DNA of 64,000 nucleotides from Paraburkholderia sp. CNPSo 3272. Lineage in GTDB: Bacteria; Pseudomonadota; Gammaproteobacteria; Burkholderiales; Burkholderiaceae. The position numbers were made by a program, and so were the translations under genes. How positions within the stretch are numbered: position 1 is the stretch's first letter; the number at the start of each line of letters is the position of its first letter. This document shows, in pieces, positions 20,871 to 29,680 of the stretch. The notes under the pieces are model-generated. The model saw nothing but the letters and a program-made list of their open reading frames with translations, made no database searches and was not told the origin of the DNA. The stretch covers positions 1-64,000 of the forward strand of contig NZ_JAMBPQ010000036.1 in NCBI RefSeq assembly GCF_024206495.1, read 5' to 3'.

Positions 20871-21524
20871 TTAGAACTTGAAGCGCGGCGGATGCACGGC
20901 GTTCTGCAGCGGCTCGACATACGTTTCGAACACGCCGGCAATACGGAACTGCTTTTCGTCGATGCGCGTGATGATCTGCGCTTCCATGACCGGTGCGCCG
21001 CCCACGAAAGCGGCCAATCGCCCGCCCACCTTGAGCTGCTCGAGCAGTTCCTGCGGCACGACCGGCAGGCCGCCCGAGACGCAGATCACGTCGTACGGCG
21101 CATTTGCGGCCCAGCCGCGTGCGCCGTCGCCGACCACGACTTCGGCGTTCAGCACGCCGTTCTTGACGAAGTTCGCGCGCGCGAATTCGGCGAGTTCCGT
21201 GTCGATCTCCACGCTCAGGACCTTCTGCGCCCGGTGCGCGAGCAGCGCCGCCATGTAGCCGGAGCCCGCGCCGATTTCGAGCACGCTCTCGTGCTTCTTC
21301 ACCGCGAGTTCCTGCAGCACGCGCGCTTCGACGCGCGGCGCCATCATGTGCTGTCCGTTCGGCAGCGGCACTTCGAGGTCGGCGAACGCGAGGGCGGTAT
21401 AGGCCTCGGGGACGAAATGCTCACGCTTGACGATCGAGAGCAGGTTCAGCACGTCCTGGTCGAGCACTTCCCAGGGGCGAATCTGCTGTTCGATCATGTT
21501 GAAACGCGCTTGTTCGATGTTCAT
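20871..21524 (-). CDS. pcm: Protein-L-isoaspartate O-methyltransferase family protein
   Basis: S-adenosylmethionine-dependent methyltransferase of the PCMT family, which repairs isoaspartyl residues in damaged proteins. From the ATG at 21524 it has 217 residues. The SAM-binding motif VLEIGAGSGYMAALLA is at about 83-98, followed by acidic motif II VLSVEID and motif GDGARGW. The N-terminal FNMIEQQIRPW differs from E. coli Pcm and marks a betaproteobacterial subgroup whose repair activity is less certain. An in-frame start 16 codons upstream (21572) is less likely. Confidence 0.85.
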   Translation of the reverse strand: MNIEQARFNMIEQQIRPWEVLDQDVLNLLSIVKREHFVPEAYTALAFADLEVPLPNGQHMMAPRVEARVLQELAVKKHESVLEIGAGSGYMAALLAHRAQKVLSVEIDTELAEFARANFVKNGVLNAEVVVGDGARGWAANAPYDVICVSGGLPVVPQELLEQLKVGGRLAAFVGGAPVMEAQIITRIDEKQFRIAGVFETYVEPLQNAVHPPRFKF

Positions 21525-21719
21525 GGTGACTCGGCGTTGTGGTCGGGATCGGTTCGGGTCGAAGCCCGGCAAAAAAGGGCGTCGGGCAATCGGAGAATTG
21601 TAGCAAACCGGTTACTGGCCTGGCCGCGCCGCCGGCAGCCCAGGGAATTCCGAAGGGCACTGACGCATCGGTGTTTGTCCTGGCTTCGTGAACCTTGCGG
21701 TTTTGCGGTTTCCGTACCA

Positions 21720-21741
21720 AAAATGTAATCGATTACATTTT
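21720..21741. promoter_or_regulatory. Perfect 22-base palindromic operator for the LacI-family regulator
   Basis: Left arm AAAATGTAATC and its exact complement GATTACATTTT meet at a central CG, the hallmark of LacI/GalR operators. It lies 68 bases upstream of the regulator's start codon, so autoregulation is likely. Because the transporter genes follow on the same strand with no second copy before them, this site may control the whole cluster. Confidence 0.85.
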
Positions 21742-21808
21742 GATGCGGCCAGACGGTTCACGACGCGGCCGCCGCAGGCTTCCGGAACCGGTCACCATCG
21801 CCTCGCCC

Positions 21809-22900
21809 ATGTCCACTCGCTCGTCCAGAACGTCGCAACTGCGGCCGCAGCCGCAAGCCGAAGACGCCATCGCCATCGCCGAGACCGCCGGGCGTGGCGG
21901 CTCGATCGCGGCAGTGGCGCAGCGCGCGGGCGTCTCGGTCGCGACGGTTTCGCGCGTGCTCAATGGCCATGCGAACGTGCGCGCCGCCACGCGCGAGCGC
22001 GTGCTTGCCGAGATCGAAACGAGCGGCTACCGCGTCAACGAACTCGCGCGCAACCTGCGCACGGCCGAAAGCCGGCTGCTCCTGACGATGGTGCCCGACT
22101 TCGGCAACCCGTTTTACGCGGGGATCGTGCGCGGCATCGACAGCGTCGCGCGCCAGCATGGGTTTTTCCTGCTGCTTTGCGACACCGGCGCCGACGCCGG
22201 CCGCGAGCGCGGCTACTTCGACCTGCTGCGCCGCCATCGCGCGGACGGGGCGATCTGCCTCGACCCGGCGACCGTGCAGCACGCCAACCAGTCGATGGCC
22301 GCCGAATCGACGGCGCTGCCGTGGGTGGCCTGCTGCGAGTTCGATCCCGACGTGGGCGTGCCGTATGTGGGCATCGATAACTACCGGGCCGCGCACGACG
22401 CCGTGCGTCATCTGATCGCGCGGGGGCGGCGACGTGTCGCGCTCATCAACTCCGACGAGCACTATCTCTACGCGCAGCAGCGCCGCGACGGCTGGCGCGA
22501 TGCGCTCGGCGAAGCGGGCATCGCGATGCGTGACGCCTGGCGCGTGAACGTGAACTGCCTCGACTACGACGCGGGCGCGCAGGCCGCCGCCGCGCTCATG
22601 CAGTTGCCGCCCGGCGAGGCGCCCGACGCGATCTTCGCGGTGTCGGACACGCTCGCGGTAGGCGTGGTCAACGGCCTGCGCGGTGCGGGCCGGCGCGTGC
22701 CGCACGACGTCGCCGTGGTCGGCTTCGACGATATCGCGCTCGCCGCGCAGATCGACCCGCCGCTCACGACGATCGCGCAGCCCATGCGGGAACTGGGCGA
22801 GACGGCCGCGCGCCTGTTGCTGCGGCGTTTCGCCGACCCGCACGCGAGCGTGCCGGGCGTGCTGCTGCCGCATCGGCTGGTGGTGCGCGAGAGCGGGTGA
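21809..22900 (+). CDS. LacI/GalR-family transcriptional regulator
   Basis: DNA-binding regulator of 363 residues. The helix-turn-helix is at about residues 31-52 (SIAAVAQRAGVSVATVSRVLNG, residues with spacing typical of LacI), followed by the hinge-helix region ARNLRTAESRLLL. A periplasmic-binding-like effector domain (about 70-360) has the family's [23 protein letters not shown] segment. The start at 21809 is preferred to the upstream frame from 21695, which crosses the operator. It heads the sugar transporter cluster and probably senses the imported substrate or a metabolite. Confidence 0.92.
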   Translation: MSTRSSRTSQLRPQPQAEDAIAIAETAGRGGSIAAVAQRAGVSVATVSRVLNGHANVRAATRERVLAEIETSGYRVNELARNLRTAESRLLLTMVPDFGNPFYAGIVRGIDSVARQHGFFLLLCDTGADAGRERGYFDLLRRHRADGAICLDPATVQHANQSMAAESTALPWVACCEFDPDVGVPYVGIDNYRAAHDAVRHLIARGRRRVALINSDEHYLYAQQRRDGWRDALGEAGIAMRDAWRVNVNCLDYDAGAQAAAALMQLPPGEAPDAIFAVSDTLAVGVVNGLRGAGRRVPHDVAVVGFDDIALAAQIDPPLTTIAQPMRELGETAARLLLRRFADPHASVPGVLLPHRLVVRESG

Positions 22901-22959
22901 AGCCAGAAACACAAGCGGATACATAGCAGGGGAGACCAGCGGTGTTCTGCTGTGCATGG

Positions 22960-22993
22960 GACCGGAGTAAGGGCTAAAGCCCTAACTCCGGTC
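22960..22993. repeat. 34-base inverted repeat between regulator and transporter genes
   Basis: Arms GACCGGAGT-A-AGGGCT and AGCCCT-A-ACTCCGGTC pair over 15 of 16 positions around a two-base AA centre. The hairpin would be very stable, but no T-run follows on either strand, so it is not a classical terminator. It may attenuate read-through from the regulator into the ABC genes, or be a dispersed palindromic element. Confidence 0.7.
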
Positions 22994-23068
22994 GACAGGC
23001 GGGCGGTGTTAAGCCGCTCGCCGCAACCCGCAAAGCCACAAGCGCCAGTACTGGAGGAGCGCACGCGC

Positions 23069-24556
23069 ATGAGCGTCGCCGTGAAGTTCAACGACATCCG
23101 CAAGGACTTCGGTCCCGTGCGCGTGCTGCACGGCGTGAGCTTCGAGCTCGCGCCGGGGCGCATCCACGGGCTGCTCGGCGAGAACGGCGCGGGCAAGTCG
23201 ACGCTCATGAAGATCCTCGCGGGCTACGAAAACGCGAGCGCGGGCGAGATGCTGGTGGACGGCGTGGCGCGCCGCTTCGACGGTTCGCGCGAGGCCGAAG
23301 CCGCCGGCATCGTGCTGATCCACCAGGAGTTCAACCTGGCCGAGCACCTGACGATCGCGCAGAACATCTTCCTCGGCCACGAGAAGCGCAAAGGCTGGCT
23401 CGTCGACGACGCCGCCATGCGCCGCGAAGCGCGCGAACTGCTCGCGCAGGTGGGGCTTTCGCGCGACCCGGACGTGAAGGTGCGCGACCTGATCGTCGCC
23501 GAGAAACAGCTCGTGGAGATCGCCAAGGCGCTGTCGCGGCACGCGCGCCTGCTCATCATGGACGAGCCCACGGCCACGCTCACGCCCGCCGAAACCGCAC
23601 GCCTTTTCGCGCTGATGACGAAGCTGCGCGCCGCGGGCACGACACTCGTCTACATCTCGCACAAACTCGACGAGGTGGAGACCATCACCGACGACGTGGT
23701 CGTGATGCGCGACGGCCGCTTTGTCGCCGCGAGCGCGACGGCGGGGCTCGCGCGCCAGCAGATGGCGAACCTGATGGTCGGCCGCGACGTCTCCGACATG
23801 TTTCCGGAGAAAGGCGCGGCGCCCGAGATTGCCCCCGTGGCGCTGCGCGTGACGCATCTGAGCGTGCCGGGGTGGGTCGAGGATCTGGGCTTCGAGGTGC
23901 GCGCGGGCGAGATTCTCGGCTTCGCAGGACTCGTGGGCGCGGGGCGAAGCGAGGCGTTCGAGGCGATCGTCGGCTTGCGCCACAAGCACGCGGGCGAGAT
24001 CGAGATCGACGGCCGCGCGGTGACGCTGCGCCATCCGCGCGACGCAATGCGCCACGGCCTTACGTACCTGAGCGAAGACAGAAAAGGACGCGGCCTGCAC
24101 ATGAATCTCACGCTGCAGGACAACCTTACGCTCATGACGCTCGAGCGCTACGGCCATCCGCTGCTCGATCTGAAGGCGGCCCGCCGCGCGCTGGAGAAGG
24201 CGGTGCGCGAATTCGGCATCCGCACGGGCGACCTCGACAGCCGCGCGCGCATGCTCTCGGGCGGCAACCAGCAGAAGCTCGCGCTCGCCAAGTTCCTGCA
24301 GCCCGACCCGCGCGTGATCGTGCTCGACGAGCCCACGCGCGGCGTGGACGTGGGCGCGAAGCGCGACATCTATTTTCTGATCCAGCGGCTCGCGGCCTCG
24401 GGGCGCGCGGTCGTCGTAATCTCGTCCGAACTGGTCGAGCTGATCGGGCTCGCGCATCGCGTGGCCGTGATGCGCGCGGGCCGGCTCGTCGCCACACTCG
24501 GGCACGAACATCTGAACGAAGAGGAGCTGATCGCTCATGCAACCGGCACCCACTGA
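23069..24556 (+). CDS. Sugar ABC transporter ATP-binding protein (CUT2, RbsA/XylG-like)
   Basis: Double-domain ATPase of 495 residues. Domain 1 has Walker [13 protein letters not shown] (about 36-47) and Walker [14 protein letters not shown] (about 164). Domain 2 has a degenerate Walker [13 protein letters not shown], an intact signature [14 protein letters not shown] and Walker [15 protein letters not shown]. The asymmetry is normal for CUT2 transporters. A GGAGGAGC ribosome-binding site supports the ATG at 23069. Its 3' end overlaps the permease gene by 20 bases. The substrate cannot be told from the ATPase. Confidence 0.95.
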   Translation: MSVAVKFNDIRKDFGPVRVLHGVSFELAPGRIHGLLGENGAGKSTLMKILAGYENASAGEMLVDGVARRFDGSREAEAAGIVLIHQEFNLAEHLTIAQNIFLGHEKRKGWLVDDAAMRREARELLAQVGLSRDPDVKVRDLIVAEKQLVEIAKALSRHARLLIMDEPTATLTPAETARLFALMTKLRAAGTTLVYISHKLDEVETITDDVVVMRDGRFVAASATAGLARQQMANLMVGRDVSDMFPEKGAAPEIAPVALRVTHLSVPGWVEDLGFEVRAGEILGFAGLVGAGRSEAFEAIVGLRHKHAGEIEIDGRAVTLRHPRDAMRHGLTYLSEDRKGRGLHMNLTLQDNLTLMTLERYGHPLLDLKAARRALEKAVREFGIRTGDLDSRARMLSGGNQQKLALAKFLQPDPRVIVLDEPTRGVDVGAKRDIYFLIQRLAASGRAVVVISSELVELIGLAHRVAVMRAGRLVATLGHEHLNEEELIAHATGTH

Positions 24557-25559
24557 CGCGGCGTCCGAAGGCCGTGGCGCGCGCTCGGCCGCGGCGCGAT
24601 TCGTGCACCGGCTCGCGAGCGTCGGACCGCTCATCGGCCTGATCCTGCTGTGCGTGCTCGGCACGCTGCTCAACCGCGATTTCGCCACCGCCGGCAACCT
24701 GCTCAATGTGCTCACGCGCACCTCGTTCATCGGCATCATTTCCGTGGGGATGACGTTCGTGATCATTTCGGGCGGCATCGATCTGTCGGTCGGCTCGATG
24801 GCCGCACTGATCGCGGGCGTGATGATCTGGGTGATGAATACGCTGGCGGCGAGCGAACACGCGTTTGCACCCCTGGCCATCGTCGCGATCGGCATTGCGA
24901 TCGCGCTCGTGCTCGGCGCGGTGTTCGGGCTCGCCCATGGCTTGCTGATCACGCGCGGGCGCATCGAGCCTTTCATCGTCACGCTCGGCACGCTCGGCAT
25001 CTTCCGCTCGGTGCTCACCTGGCTTGCCGATGGCGGCGCGCTCACGCTGCAGAACAATCTCGTCGACTTCTACGGGCCGGTCTATTACGCGAGCCTCTTC
25101 GGCATTCCGGTGCCCGTTTGGGTGTTCGCGCTCACGGCGGCGGGCGGCGCGCTCATTCTCAACCGCACGGCGTTCGGGCGGCACGTGCAGGCGATCGGCT
25201 CGAACGAGCTGGTCGCGCGCTATGCGGCGATTCGCGTCGATCGCGTGAAGTGCGCAACCTACGTGCTGCTGGGCGTGTGCGTGGGCGTGGCGACCGTGCT
25301 CTATGTGCCGCGCCTCGGCTCCGCCACGCCGACTACGGGCTTGTTGTGGGAACTGGAGGCGATCGCCGCCGTGGTGGTGGGCGGCACGGCGCTCAAGGGC
25401 GGCGAGGGGCGCGTGGCGGGCACCGTGGTCGGCGCGGTGCTGCTCTCGGTCATCGCCAATATTCTCAATCTCACGAGCATCATCAGCGTGTATCTGAATG
25501 CGGCGGTGCAGGGCGTGGCGATCATTGCGGTGGCCTTCCTGCAGCGCGGCAGACGGTAA
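24537..25559 (+). CDS. Sugar ABC transporter permease (CUT2, RbsC-like)
   Basis: Inner-membrane permease of 340 residues with about ten hydrophobic segments. It contains the RbsC-family sequences [21 protein letters not shown] (residues about 71-91) and [20 protein letters not shown] single permease gene implies a homodimeric channel. The start overlaps the ATPase gene by 20 bases, so expression is coupled. A 101-base gap leads to the binding-protein gene. Confidence 0.94.
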   Translation: MQPAPTDAASEGRGARSAAARFVHRLASVGPLIGLILLCVLGTLLNRDFATAGNLLNVLTRTSFIGIISVGMTFVIISGGIDLSVGSMAALIAGVMIWVMNTLAASEHAFAPLAIVAIGIAIALVLGAVFGLAHGLLITRGRIEPFIVTLGTLGIFRSVLTWLADGGALTLQNNLVDFYGPVYYASLFGIPVPVWVFALTAAGGALILNRTAFGRHVQAIGSNELVARYAAIRVDRVKCATYVLLGVCVGVATVLYVPRLGSATPTTGLLWELEAIAAVVVGGTALKGGEGRVAGTVVGAVLLSVIANILNLTSIISVYLNAAVQGVAIIAVAFLQRGRR

Positions 25560-25660
25560 GAATTTCGAAGCAGATCTGGCAGGGCGGTGGGGAAGTCGAA
25601 GGAGGCAGCGAAAACTCAACGCAAGAACGGGCGCGGGCCCGCACGATAGGAGACAGCATC

Positions 25661-26629
25661 ATGAAGAAGATGATTCGAACGATGTGTGCGGGCGCGCTGG
25701 CGCTTGGCATAGCGGCGACGTTCGGTGCGGGCGCGGCGCGCGCCGACGACAAGGTCACGCTGGGCGTGGCGATTCCCACGGCCGACCATGGCTTCACGGG
25801 CGGCATCGTCTGGTGGGCGAACGAGGCGAAGAAGGACCTCGAAAAGGCGCACCCGGACCTCAAGGTCATCGTCAAGACGGCGGCGAACGCGCCCGATCAG
25901 GCGAACCAGTTGCAGGACCTCGTGACCGTCAACAAGATCAACGCGCTCGTGATCTTCCCGTACGAATCGGCTTCGCTCACGCAGCCGGTTGCGCAGGTGA
26001 AGAAGCAGGGCGTGTACGTGACGGTGGTCGATCGCGGCCTGACCGACACGAGCGCGCAGGATGCCTATGTGGCCGGCGACAACACGGCGTTCGGCAAGAT
26101 CCCCGCCGAATATCTCGCGAAGCAGCTGGGCGGCAAGGGCGATATCGTCGCGCTGCGCGGCATTCCGACCACGCTCGACAACGAGCGCTGGACCGCGTTC
26201 ACGTCGGTGCTCAAGGGCTATCCCGGCATCAAGATCCTCGATGCGAAATACGCGAACTGGAACCGCGACGACGCGTTCCGCACGATGCAGGACTACCTGA
26301 CGCGCTTCAAGCACATCGACGCCGTCTGGGCCGCCGACGACGACATGGCCGTGGGTGTGCTCAAGGCAATCGATCAGGCCAAGCGCAACGACATCAAGAT
26401 CGTGTTCGGCGGCGCGGGGTCGAAGGAGATGGTCAAGCGCGTGATGGACGGCGATGCGCTCATCAAGGCCGATGTGTCGTATTCGCCGAAGTTTATCTAC
26501 GACGCGGTCAAGCTCACCGCCGAAGCGCGTTTGCAGGGCAAGTCGCTGCCGCCCACGACGATCATTCCCTCGGTGCTGATCACCAAGGAGAACGCGAAGC
26601 AGTTCTACTTCCCTGATTCGCCGTTCTGA
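25661..26629 (+). CDS. Sugar ABC transporter periplasmic binding protein (RbsB-like)
   Basis: Secreted substrate receptor of 322 residues. Signal peptide [20 protein letters not shown] with cleavage probably after ARA (about residue 27). The mature protein opens [23 protein letters not shown], as in CUT2 binding proteins, with [17 protein letters not shown] and [15 protein letters not shown] further on. The aromatic pair WW near the ligand site fits sugar binding. A GATAGGAGACAG ribosome-binding site precedes the start. It is placed after ATPase and permease, 14 bases before the isomerase gene. Confidence 0.94.
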   Translation: MKKMIRTMCAGALALGIAATFGAGAARADDKVTLGVAIPTADHGFTGGIVWWANEAKKDLEKAHPDLKVIVKTAANAPDQANQLQDLVTVNKINALVIFPYESASLTQPVAQVKKQGVYVTVVDRGLTDTSAQDAYVAGDNTAFGKIPAEYLAKQLGGKGDIVALRGIPTTLDNERWTAFTSVLKGYPGIKILDAKYANWNRDDAFRTMQDYLTRFKHIDAVWAADDDMAVGVLKAIDQAKRNDIKIVFGGAGSKEMVKRVMDGDALIKADVSYSPKFIYDAVKLTAEARLQGKSLPPTTIIPSVLITKENAKQFYFPDSPF

Positions 26630-26643
26630 GGACGGGGCTTGCG

Positions 26644-27693
26644 ATGAAGACGATCAAAGGCCCAGCGATATTCCTCGCGCAGTTTCTCGGCGACGACGCG
26701 CCGTTCGACAGTTTCGCGCACATGGCCGGCTGGGCGGCCCAGCTCGGCTACAAGGGCATCCAGGTGCCCACCGATGCGCGCCTCGTCGATCTCGCGCAGG
26801 CCGCGTCGAGCGTGGCGTACTGCGACGACCTGCGCCAGCAGGCCGACGACGCGGGCGTGACGGTCACCGAGCTTTCCACGCATCTGCAAGGACAACTCGT
26901 GGCCGTACATCCCGCCTACGACACGCTGTTCGACGGCTTCGCGCCGCCGCAGGTGCGCGGCGATCGCGAAGCGCGCACGGCGTGGGCCGTCGAGCAGTTG
27001 ATGCTGGCCGCGCGCGCTTCGAAGAATCTTGGGCTCAGCGCGCACGTGACGTTTTCGGGCGCGCTCGCGTGGCCGTACTTCTATCCGTGGCCGCAGCGGC
27101 CGGCGGGGCTCGTCGAAGCCGCCTTCGACGAACTCGCGCGCCGCTGGCGGCCGATTCTCGACGCGTTCGATGCAGCGGGGGTGGACGTCTGCTACGAACT
27201 GCATCCGGGCGAGGATCTGCACGATGGCGTGACGTTCGAGCGCTTTGTTGCGGCCGTGGGCGATCATCCGCGCGCGAACATCCTCTACGACCCGAGCCAC
27301 TTCGTGCTGCAGCAGCTCGATTACCTCGCGTTCATCGACCTCTATCACGCGCGCATCAAGGCCTTTCACGTGAAGGACGCCGAATTCCGCCCAACGGGCA
27401 AACAAGGCGTGTACGGCGGCTACAGCGCATGGGTGGAACGCGCCGGGCGCTTTCGTTCGCTCGGCGACGGGCAGATCGACTTCGGCGCGATCTTCTCGAA
27501 GCTCACGCAGTACGACTATCCGGGCTGGGCGGTGCTCGAATGGGAGTGCGCGCTCAAGCATCCGCACGACGGCGCGCGCGAAGGCGCGGAGTTCATCAAG
27601 CGGCACCTCATCCGCGTGGCCGAGCATGCGTTCGACGACTTCGCGGGCAGCGGCGTCGATGCGGCGCAGGTGAGGCGCGTGCTCGGCCTCTGA
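26644..27693 (+). CDS. Sugar isomerase/epimerase, xylose isomerase-like TIM barrel
   Basis: 349-residue protein of the AP-endonuclease-2/xylose-isomerase-like superfamily. Candidate divalent-metal ligands are Glu in CYELHPGED (about 185), Asp in YDPSHF (about 218), His in FHVKDAEF (about 242) and Glu in VLEWEC (about 300). It lies between the sugar transporter and a Gfo/Idh/MocA dehydrogenase, 25 bases before the latter. Pairs of these two families act in 3-keto-glycoside pathways (E. coli YcjR/YcjS) and in levoglucosan breakdown (LgdB/LgdA), where the TIM-barrel enzyme epimerises or beta-eliminates the oxidised sugar. An inositol-type role is also possible. The exact substrate is unknown. 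Confidence 0.85.
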   Translation: MKTIKGPAIFLAQFLGDDAPFDSFAHMAGWAAQLGYKGIQVPTDARLVDLAQAASSVAYCDDLRQQADDAGVTVTELSTHLQGQLVAVHPAYDTLFDGFAPPQVRGDREARTAWAVEQLMLAARASKNLGLSAHVTFSGALAWPYFYPWPQRPAGLVEAAFDELARRWRPILDAFDAAGVDVCYELHPGEDLHDGVTFERFVAAVGDHPRANILYDPSHFVLQQLDYLAFIDLYHARIKAFHVKDAEFRPTGKQGVYGGYSAWVERAGRFRSLGDGQIDFGAIFSKLTQYDYPGWAVLEWECALKHPHDGAREGAEFIKRHLIRVAEHAFDDFAGSGVDAAQVRRVLGL

Positions 27694-27718
27694 ATGCGAT
27701 TCTCGCAGGAGCAACGCA

Positions 27719-28867
27719 ATGACTCGAAGACTCAGGCTCGGGATGGTCGGCGGCGGCGAGGGGGCGTTCATCGGCGCCGTGCATCGCATCGCGGCGCGTC
27801 TGGATGACAGTTTCGAACTCGTCGCGGGCGCACTGTCGTCCGATGCGGCGCGCGCGCAGTCGAGCGCCGAGGCGCTCGGGCTCGCGCGCAGCTACGCCGA
27901 CTGGCGCGAGATGGCGAGCGTGGAGGGCGCGCGCGAGGACGGCATCGACGCGGTAGCCATCGTCACGCCGAACCATCTACACGCGCCGGTGGCCCATGCG
28001 TTCATGGAGGCGGGCATACACGTGATCTGCGACAAGCCGCTCGCGGTCTCACTCGCCGAGGGCGAAGCGCTCGCGCAACACGCGCGCGACGCGAATCTCG
28101 TGTTCGCGCTCACACATACGTATTCGGGCTATCCGCTCGTGCGGCATGCGCGCGAGATGGTCGAGGCGGGCGAGATTGGCGAGGTGCGCATCGTGCAGGT
28201 CGAGTATGCGCAGGACTGGCTCGCCAATCCGGTCGAGCGCGGTGGCGCAAACCGCCAGGCGGTGTGGCGCACCGATCCGGCGCTCGCGGGGCCGGCGGGG
28301 TGTCTGGGCGACATCGGCACGCATGCTTATCAGTTGGCGGCGTTCGTGAGCGCGCTCGTGCCGGAATCGCTCGCGGCCGACGTGCATACCTTCGTGCCGG
28401 GCCGCCGCGTGGACGACCATGTGCAGGCCATGCTGCGCTACGCCAACGGCGCGCGCGGCATGCTGTGGGCAAGCCAGGTGGCGAGCGGCGCGGAGAACGC
28501 GTTGCGGCTGCGCGTGTATGGCACCAAGGCCGCCCTCGCGTTCGATCAGGAGGAGCCCAACCTGCTGTGGTTCACGCCGCAGGGCGGCGAGGCGCAGCGG
28601 CTCACGCGCGGCCGCGTGACCGGGGCCGCCGCACGGCACGCCACGCGCGTGCCGCCGGGGCATCCGGAAGGGTATCTGGAGGCGTTCGCGCAGCTCTATC
28701 GCGACGCCGCCGCGCAGATCATGGCGCGCGAGGCCGGAGAGCCCGCGCCGCCCGCGAGCCGGCTGTTGACGACGGTCGACGACGGCGTGGAGGGACTGCG
28801 CTTCATCGAGGCCATGCTCGCGAGCAGCGCGGCGGCCGGCGCCTGGCGCAGCATCGTGAGGCCGTGA
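27719..28867 (+). CDS. Gfo/Idh/MocA-family oxidoreductase
   Basis: NAD(P)-dependent dehydrogenase of 382 residues. The Rossmann motif GMVGGGEGAFIGAVHR is at about 8-23, and the conserved CDKPLAVS (with the catalytic-region Lys) at about 103-110. The substrate domain carries GDIGTHAYQLAAF with its conserved His near 203. It is the last gene of the transporter cluster. By analogy with YcjS-type enzymes it would oxidise a hydroxyl of the imported sugar or glycoside, and the preceding TIM-barrel enzyme would process the keto product. The substrate is not determined by sequence. Confidence 0.88.
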   Translation: MTRRLRLGMVGGGEGAFIGAVHRIAARLDDSFELVAGALSSDAARAQSSAEALGLARSYADWREMASVEGAREDGIDAVAIVTPNHLHAPVAHAFMEAGIHVICDKPLAVSLAEGEALAQHARDANLVFALTHTYSGYPLVRHAREMVEAGEIGEVRIVQVEYAQDWLANPVERGGANRQAVWRTDPALAGPAGCLGDIGTHAYQLAAFVSALVPESLAADVHTFVPGRRVDDHVQAMLRYANGARGMLWASQVASGAENALRLRVYGTKAALAFDQEEPNLLWFTPQGGEAQRLTRGRVTGAAARHATRVPPGHPEGYLEAFAQLYRDAAAQIMAREAGEPAPPASRLLTTVDDGVEGLRFIEAMLASSAAAGAWRSIVRP

Positions 28868-28955
28868 CTGGCCATTCGGATGAATTGAGCGCGTAGGGCC
28901 TGGCAGTGAAACTTGCGGCATGTTTAACCCACTTCAAAGGTCAAGCATGTCCAAC

Positions 28956-28973
28956 GTAATTCATCTGCATTAC
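28956..28973. promoter_or_regulatory. Possible operator of the toxin-antitoxin pair
   Basis: Inverted arms GTAAT and ATTAC separated by eight bases lie about 70-87 bases upstream of the antitoxin start. RelB-type antitoxins repress their own promoters through such dyads. The site is short and unverified. Confidence 0.35.
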
Positions 28974-29042
28974 ACTGCGTATTCGACGAAATCGGCGACA
29001 AAGTCGGCGACAACGGCTATGACCAAACCAGGGAGTGAGTCG

Positions 29043-29366
29043 ATGAACGCAAATGCATTGGTACAGGTTCGCATCGATCCGGCGCTCAAGCAGCGCGCGG
29101 CTGAAGTGCTCGACAACATGGGGCTCACGGTATCGGACGCCGTGCGCATTCTGCTCACGCGTATCGCGAACGAGGGGGCGTTGCCATTTGATTTCGCTGT
29201 CGATCCGGTGGCGCATGACGCGTGGTTCCGGGCGAAGGTACGCGAAGCGCTGAAGGACCCGCGGCCGACTGTGGCAGATGAAGAGGTGGAGGCGCATTTC
29301 GCGAGGCGGCGCGCGGCCGTGGCCGGCCAGCCGGAGCCCGCACGCAACCGCAAGGCGAAGAGTTGA
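29043..29366 (+). CDS. relB: RelB/DinJ-family antitoxin
   Basis: 107-residue protein whose N-terminal part (VQVRIDPALKQRAAEVLDNM, then GLTVSDAVRILLTRIANEG) is the ribbon-helix-helix fold of RelB/DinJ antitoxins. It would bind its own promoter and neutralise the downstream toxin. The C-terminal tail after about 60 is charged and presumably wraps the toxin. The ATG at 29043 has a GGGAGTG ribosome-binding site; an in-frame ATG at 28947 would add a low-complexity Ser/Thr-rich stretch and overlap the candidate operator. The stop overlaps the toxin start. Confidence 0.88.
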   Translation: MNANALVQVRIDPALKQRAAEVLDNMGLTVSDAVRILLTRIANEGALPFDFAVDPVAHDAWFRAKVREALKDPRPTVADEEVEAHFARRRAAVAGQPEPARNRKAKS

Positions 29367-29650
29367 AGGTTTGCTGGTCACCGCTCGCGCTGGCTGACCG
29401 CGAAGCGCTGTTCAACTTCACTGTGACGAGCAACCCGCGCAGAGCGGTTGCGTGGGACGAGCGGATTTCGGCATCCGTTCGACGTCTGCGGCTTTTCCCC
29501 AACCTGGGCCGGGTTGGCCGCGTGAGCAGCACACGCGAACTGGTGGTCGAATCAACGCCTCTCGTGCTCGCTTACCGGTACGAGAACGAGGCGCTCACGA
29601 TATTGCGCGTGCTGCACGGCGCGCGCCGCTGGCCTGACGCTATCGACTGA
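29363..29650 (+). CDS. relE: RelE/ParE-family toxin
   Basis: 95-residue toxin with the ParE/RelE fold wording: WSPLALADREALFNF at the N-terminus, RLFPNLGRVGRV in the middle and LRVLHGARRWP at the C-terminus. RelE-type proteins cleave mRNA on the ribosome and ParE-type proteins poison gyrase; sequence alone does not decide which. The start is a TTG overlapping the antitoxin stop (TTGA at 29363-29366), so toxin translation depends on the antitoxin and is probably kept low. Confidence 0.88.
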   Translation: MKVCWSPLALADREALFNFTVTSNPRRAVAWDERISASVRRLRLFPNLGRVGRVSSTRELVVESTPLVLAYRYENEALTILRVLHGARRWPDAID

Positions 29651-29674
29651 GCGGCGGCAGGGCGCCGCCGCTCA
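29648..29674. terminator. Hairpin between relE and the binding-protein gene
   Basis: Perfect 11-base stem TGAGCGGCGGC / GCCGCCGCTCA with a five-base loop, between the convergent relE and 29681 genes. There is no U-tract on either side, so termination is only probable; it may serve both genes. Confidence 0.5.
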
Positions 29675-29680
29675 TGGCGC

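Noticed and set aside
22914-22925. A shared AAGCGGATACAT sequence at 4076 and 22914 as a dispersed repeat
   Set aside because: Twelve bases with no extension on either side is compatible with chance in 64 kb.
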